This document shows, piece after piece, positions 59,120-64,000 of a DNA stretch of 64,000 nucleotides. A program made the position numbers and the translations under genes. The first letter of the stretch is position 1. Each line of letters begins with the position of its first letter. The stretch is taken from positions 40,533 to 104,532 of the forward strand of contig CANTFL010000756.1 of the NCBI GenBank assembly GCA_947650285.1, in the 5' to 3' direction. Source of the stretch: Hyaloperonospora brassicae. Taxonomy: Eukaryota > Oomycota > Peronosporomycetes > Peronosporales > Peronosporaceae. The notes beneath the pieces are model-generated. The model worked only from the letters and a program-made list of their open reading frames with translations, did not search any database and was not told the DNA's origin.

Positions 59120-62100
59120 CACATCTATCGGTATATAAATTGGACAGGAGATCATGACACATTCCAGCCTAAAATTTCGTACCTTGAGGACAAGAGGGAT
59201 ACAAAGGATCATCCAGGATCGCAGATCGACCACGGGCACCGAGTGCCAACTCGAACCCCTAAAGAATTAGCCTATATACAAGTGATGATAAGTCTAACTC
59301 AGGTTCGGGGTGAATGGCCTCAAATTATATAAACAGCCTGACTATACCTCCTGCCTAAACTTGCCATCGGACATTTAGTCAAGCTCAAATTTTGCATAAA
59401 GAAAGGACAAGCTACAATGCTGATACTGCCAAAAACTTGGCTAGACACTTCAATGACGATTTAAGATGACTATCATCACTATTTATTGACAATGTCGCTT
59501 TTATTTTGGTATCTTCCACCTGGCGTTACTGCCGTCTTTTTGATGAGATATTACAACTCAAGGAGGTAGAGGCACAGATGTTCCGAGTTGTTAGATACTT
59601 GGGCGGGCTCTGCACGAGAGCTAATGTATTGACATAAATTTAGTGTATGATTACTTCAGTCGAACGCTTCTCCCTGTGGATCGTTACGTGCCACTCCACG
59701 CGCATTAAGTGGACCTATACCGCTATGTTGTGTCCATCTGCTACAAGTGTCTTTATTGATTGACAATAATGTGCTATTGTAACCGAACGATTCCAGTTGG
59801 TGCGTAGTAATCCACGCACATCATGAGAGCTTTGTTTGAATTGTCTTGGCGTAGGCCCATTATGCCTGTAGCATCTTGGTATTTATCATCACAAAGAATT
59901 TCGCCCAGCGGAATATATGCGCATTACAATCGATTGATGATCGTATTTTAGAAATTTTAAAACATACATAAACAGAGTCAAATAACCTTGACAATTGATG
60001 TCAAGCACATTGGTCAAAACCGCTAGTGTTTCGTGCTAGTGGCCTTGTTGTTACATCTAACTTGTAAATTGTCAAGATTATTAAGAGCCTCATATCGAGG
60101 GTCGAAGTTTATCTTGCGCGATGGTTATAACATGTCGTTTGTTTTATCAATTATTTATCTTGACTTCTGATCGGCCTTAGTATCGCTTAAGTACTTAGCA
60201 AAAGAAAGACTTGTGCTACGATTAATTTGCCATTAAATGAGCGTCACGCATTAGTAGGCGCTTAAGATACGTCGAACGATTGACGTAGGCTCCGAAGTTG
60301 CTATTCTCAATAGTAAAGCGCTAAACGAAGAAGCAAATTGTCTTGGCTGTGCAAGTGACAAACATAAATAGAAGAGGTGGTGCAGAGGAATTGATTGGAG
60401 AAAAATCGAAGAAGGGAAAAGGCTCTGATCATGGAGTCTAGTTGTTGTGAGTGGCACGAAAGTTTTGTCTAAATTTGAGTCATGATGAAGCGCACGGGAA
60501 CGAGACAGGACCAAGACACTACTTTTGCATTTGAGAGACCGAAGGAAGAAATGTAATCGCTCAATTAAAAGGCGCCAAAGGATTGATTAGATCATTCGCG
60601 AAAGGATTATTAGTGTCAGGCGAGGCTTAGGTTGAGGTTCATGAAGATAATCGCAAGGGAGCCGACTACTTAGCCGTTTAAAAGGTGTATTCGAAACTAA
60701 GAATGCATTGCACTCCCTTCCGGTTCGAAGTCTAATATGCCAGGTTTTGTAATCAAAGTGCGTATGTTCTTTTGTTACTTATGATTTTAGAAGTTATTTA
60801 GTCGGCTAGCATAGGGTACAGAAAATCTTTTCTTTCATTAGGTATAGCTACTGACGAGGCCTCCGGTGAAGGGGTTAAAACGTTTCCATCGCGCGCGTAG
60901 TTCAAAATCATGTACTGTTCTTTCTCTTTGTCGTCAAATATACCTTAAATGTTAGCAGAAATCCTTTATCTGCAGAGGTTTTCCATACTTCGGGCCTTAG
61001 AACTGCGATCCGAACTGAAGTGACGGTGAGGAGAAGATTAAAAGCTTTTTGCTGTCGCTGTTTACATAAGTTAAGCGGCTTTTGAGATTAATTCTTACCC
61101 TTAAATGAAAACAAGAGACAGAATGTAGTGGTTCCATCTTAGTGTGTGACAAAAGATGTAGCTAGGATCCAGACTATAACTGGTACCGTCGTATTTTATA
61201 ACAAAGAGCTAGCTTCATATCCGTATGCATTTGATCGATATAACTTTCTGGATTATAGACCAGTCCTTATCAACTAGCGAGTTAACTTCGACCACATGTG
61301 CACTTATAGTAAATGCATCGATCACGTACTTATAAGGTGTTTTATATACATGTATTGATATACTAGAATCCCAAAATTATTTTGTGGTCTTGCCTATATT
61401 CACTATGGACGATTGTGCGGTGGTGTAATCTGATGCTCAACTAGCTCGCTTCGATTATGAGAGTGTAGGGCTTCGAAGATTTGTTCGTGCAAGTATTATA
61501 TCGAGGCAAAGAAATATGCGATCATGTCTACCGTAATCATTAATGTTAAACTTCGAAGCAGTCAATATTATGCTGGTACAGGAGGACGGTCCAACAAAAT
61601 GGTAGAATGTATGACTTGTTTACGAATTTTTCTTGCATCCCTTAGTAAAGCTGTCCGTATCCTGTGACTCACCGCATGATCCATCGAGGCAGCTTGGAAG
61701 AAGAGAGCTTAGACAAGGATGTTGTCGAGCTAGCTTTTACTGTACCGTCCCCGTAGGTTCTGATCACATTCTGAGCTCCAAGCAAAAATATGCGTTCATA
61801 GGGTTTAAAACGGTGCTACAAAGAAAATCCCTTTTTGCGCATAAAAGTTGGTGTAGGGACTACTATTTTATTCACCATCTGTGCTAGATCCATCACGCCT
61901 TTTCGTTTTCATGTCAAAAGTTAAGCCACTGACGCAAAGCGCAAGTAATAATTACACATTTTGCTCACGCTCTTGTCAAATAATACATGCGAATATAGTT
62001 TTGTGTGGACGGTGTATAGGACAACATGCTCAATATAAAAGGCTTTTACACGTAAATATGTGATGTCAATATTTAGGAAGACACAAGTTAATTTTTGACC

Positions 62101-62840
62101 TTTCGATTGACATCTACTTTACCCTCTTGTATCCAGCTAAACCGATGGGAGCATTGGCTTTGAAATTGTGGCACATATGGTCAAAACGGAACGTGTTGTT
62201 ACTTTGGCAAGACTTCTTAATACAGCATGATCGACGTACATTTACCATAGGTGAATTTTACGATGCAGAGTAACAACTCAATAGATTGAAGACGCCTTTC
62301 GGTGAGAGAAGGACCATATTTAACCTCAAATAGCTAGCATCTTTTGATCATTGAGTGGTTTCCTAAGCAGTTTGTCGAGATACCTATTTTCGATTGCTCA
62401 CCTAATCGTTTCCTAGACGTTTGGTTTGATAAAGCAATTGAGAGATTTCATTACTTCGAATTCGGTCAAACTTGGTGACTCGTTCATCAGGCATGTCGTT
62501 ATCGTTGCGACCCTTCGTAAATATATCCTAACTCGCCTAGTACAAAAGTTATGGTACGTTAAGCCCGGAAGTCTGCCAACTGTTCCATGATGGTCAGCGA
62601 TTCAGCGTGAGGTAAATTGTCAAAACGTGCAAAGACGTGGGTTTGGAGATGATGTTATGCTTAGCCTTTTGTGTGAACTTGAATTTGACGTCACGCTTTC
62701 TTATGTATGCGAAGGTCACGGTTAGAAGCAGAAAATAGGCAGATACATTGTAAAGAGGGTGGATGACGGGAAGCGTTGAAAAAATCCAGCTGAAAGACTA
62801 CCTGCCTTCAACTCCAACTCCAACTACACAAATACATGTT
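59120..62840. other. No recognisable gene
   Basis: Open frames (for example 60251-60514 minus, 61633-61887 plus) have no recognisable motif. The gag and 5' LTR of element E should lie in the left part but could not be found. Confidence 0.35.
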
Positions 62841-63420
62841 ATCAATTGTTTTTAGGTCGTAATTTATGCTCGTCTTCACAGATGACAACTCGACAGCGGT
62901 ACATAGCACCAAATTCTTCGTTAGGAGAAGCTAAAAAAACAGGATTAACTAATGGGAAACCACGACCCTGCCAGGGTCCCAGCCGATTGAATAGATGGCG
63001 AATTGGCCCCTATAACAGCCGAGCCTTACATTCAATGTGTCACCTCCTACCGCAACTGCATCCCGAGAATGTAAGTGGACCTACGACACAAAATCATCGG
63101 GACACGGTAGAACCGTGATCCGCTTACGGCATACTAAATTTGGCTCTGACATGTAGCTAAATCAATTTTTCTGCAACTTCAGGGCGATATGAAAGAGTTG
63201 ACGAGCTTTACCACGACTGAGCACACATGCTGGCAGAACAAGATTTAAACCGTGTTCGTTTCGCACGCTTCTGCGTCACCAGTTTCGTTGATGTACGGGG
63301 GTCAGTGGACAACGCCATGATCCAGAAGGCGATCACAGGACAAGAAACCAAGGATGGTCGTAGACTACTTCGCTCAGCATGACATTTCTGTGATTTTTAT
63401 CCGACGCGCATGTTTCTTCA
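62840..63420. other. GC-richer open-frame block, unidentified
   Basis: A 90-codon plus-strand frame at 62846-63118 is opposed by an open minus-strand reading with LFNRLGPWQGRGFPLVNPVF. A plus-strand stretch from about 63229 reads VRFARFCVTSFVDVRGSVDN. I recognise none of these and cannot choose a strand. Base composition resembles coding DNA more than the AT-rich stretches do. Confidence 0.25.
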
Positions 63421-63438
63421 AACGATGACGATATGCAG

Positions 63439-63855
63439 CTACACACTAATTTTTTTCAATCCCGTGTCGTGTATATCAGGATGACTGGGAAACACGTGTG
63501 GATTCGCGGTCGCGCTCCTAATGGCTGATGAGCCTACGTCATGAATAGTGATAGGTTGCAAAGGTCCAGTAGTGTACCTGTTCATCTCTGAGTCAATAGC
63601 AGCTAAATTAGGTGTATCTGCAATCATTGCTTGATCGAAGTCGGAGAATTCTTGCACTTCATTATCCAAATCGTAAGTTTTGAAATAGCTGTCGTTGCCG
63701 TGAGCAACGTACAATAATGCTTGATTCTAGTCAAAAAATTTACCGTGCCCTTCAGATAAGCTTCTGTCCTCCGCTCCAGTAGTGGACACACATATCATCG
63801 ACTTTTTACTTATATTCGACACGTCAGGTCGCATGATGCCATCAACCTCGGACAT
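63439..63855 (-). pseudogene. Unidentified coding-like frame with one internal stop
   Basis: From an ATG at 63855 (MSEVDGIMRPDVSNISKKS) the minus-strand frame runs 42 codons to a TAG at 63727-63729. It then continues in the same frame with LLYVAHGNDSYFKTYDLDNE, FSDFDQAMIADTPNLAAIDS and TANPHVFPSHPDIHDTGL to a stop at 63439. The frame is also open 14 codons upstream of the ATG, to a TAA at 63898-63900. About 138 codons with one stop, sensible composition and an acidic centre look like recently decayed coding DNA. No domain was recognised. It could be part of a longer gene or element extending beyond the right edge in other frames. Confidence 0.5.
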
Positions 63856-64000
63856 GCTGGGGGGCGTAATTGAGCAGTTGTTGTCTTGCTGACGATTTTA
63901 CATCCAGAATTCGAAAACCAGTAGCTTTATAAGTCACGATAAGATCATATGAAGGTAAACAGTAAGCTTTGCAGCACGTATTTGGCTCGACCCTGTATTA

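Overview
The window looks like repeat-dense, gene-poor nuclear DNA of a eukaryote, most likely an oomycete of the Phytophthora/downy-mildew group. That placement is inference: the recognisable proteins are Ty3/gypsy retrotransposon proteins of the type I know from Peronosporales (gag with a CCHC knuckle, a protease with DCGAS, a reverse transcriptase with YFDD, an integrase with a chromodomain). I see no bacterial gene organisation, no rRNA or tRNA gene I can support, and no host gene I can name. Layout. (1) 1-8.4 kb: element A, an ancient Ty3/gypsy on the minus strand, cut by the left window edge. Integrase is at the edge, then reverse transcriptase (RT) near 2.2-2.8 kb, protease near 5.4-5.9 kb and a decayed gag knuckle near 6.3-6.6 kb. 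A diverged repeat with a 15-bp GGATCG minisatellite sits inside the RT. (2) 8.6-9.5 kb: repeat R copy 1. Its near-identical inverted partner (about 95% by my hand alignment) lies at 46.4-47.4 kb. (3) 9.8-11.4 kb: a GC-richer, coding-like minus-strand relic I cannot name. (4) 11.7-18.5 kb: element B, a second ancient minus-strand gypsy relic (integrase, RNase H, RT, protease, possible gag), containing a perfect 154-bp (GA)77 tract. (5) 18.5-26.6 kb: mostly featureless, with a 20-bp minisatellite at 20.08-20.76 kb and element F (protease plus integrase tail, internally shortened). (6) 27.9-31.3 kb: element C, a further minus-strand gypsy relic. (7) 31.7-42.6 kb: AT-rich sequence with nothing recognisable. 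(8) 42.6-45 kb: GC-richer, with one coiled-coil-like relic. (9) 45.0-46.3 kb: a 15-bp CTCGTCGAGTCTTGT-type minisatellite with a 275-300 bp higher-order period. (10) 46.4-47.4 kb: repeat R copy 2 with its GATC-rich array. (11) 48.8-55.9 kb: element D, the best preserved gypsy, minus strand, with LTR ends, primer-binding site, polypurine tract, gag, protease, RT, RNase H, integrase and chromodomain, but broken by stops and frameshifts. (12) 56.5-59.1 kb: element E, a related but more eroded minus-strand gypsy. (13) 59.1-64 kb: no identifiable genes except a coding-looking frame with one internal stop at 63.44-63.9 kb. How it fits together: nothing here forms a functional pathway. It is a graveyard of successive retrotransposon insertions, all in one orientation, with younger material (repeat R, the GA tract, element D, a 20-bp-arm hairpin) set in much older decay. 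I did not find a convincing undescribed system. The most distinctive features are the repeat R family with its linked GATC minisatellites and the higher-order GTCGAG array.
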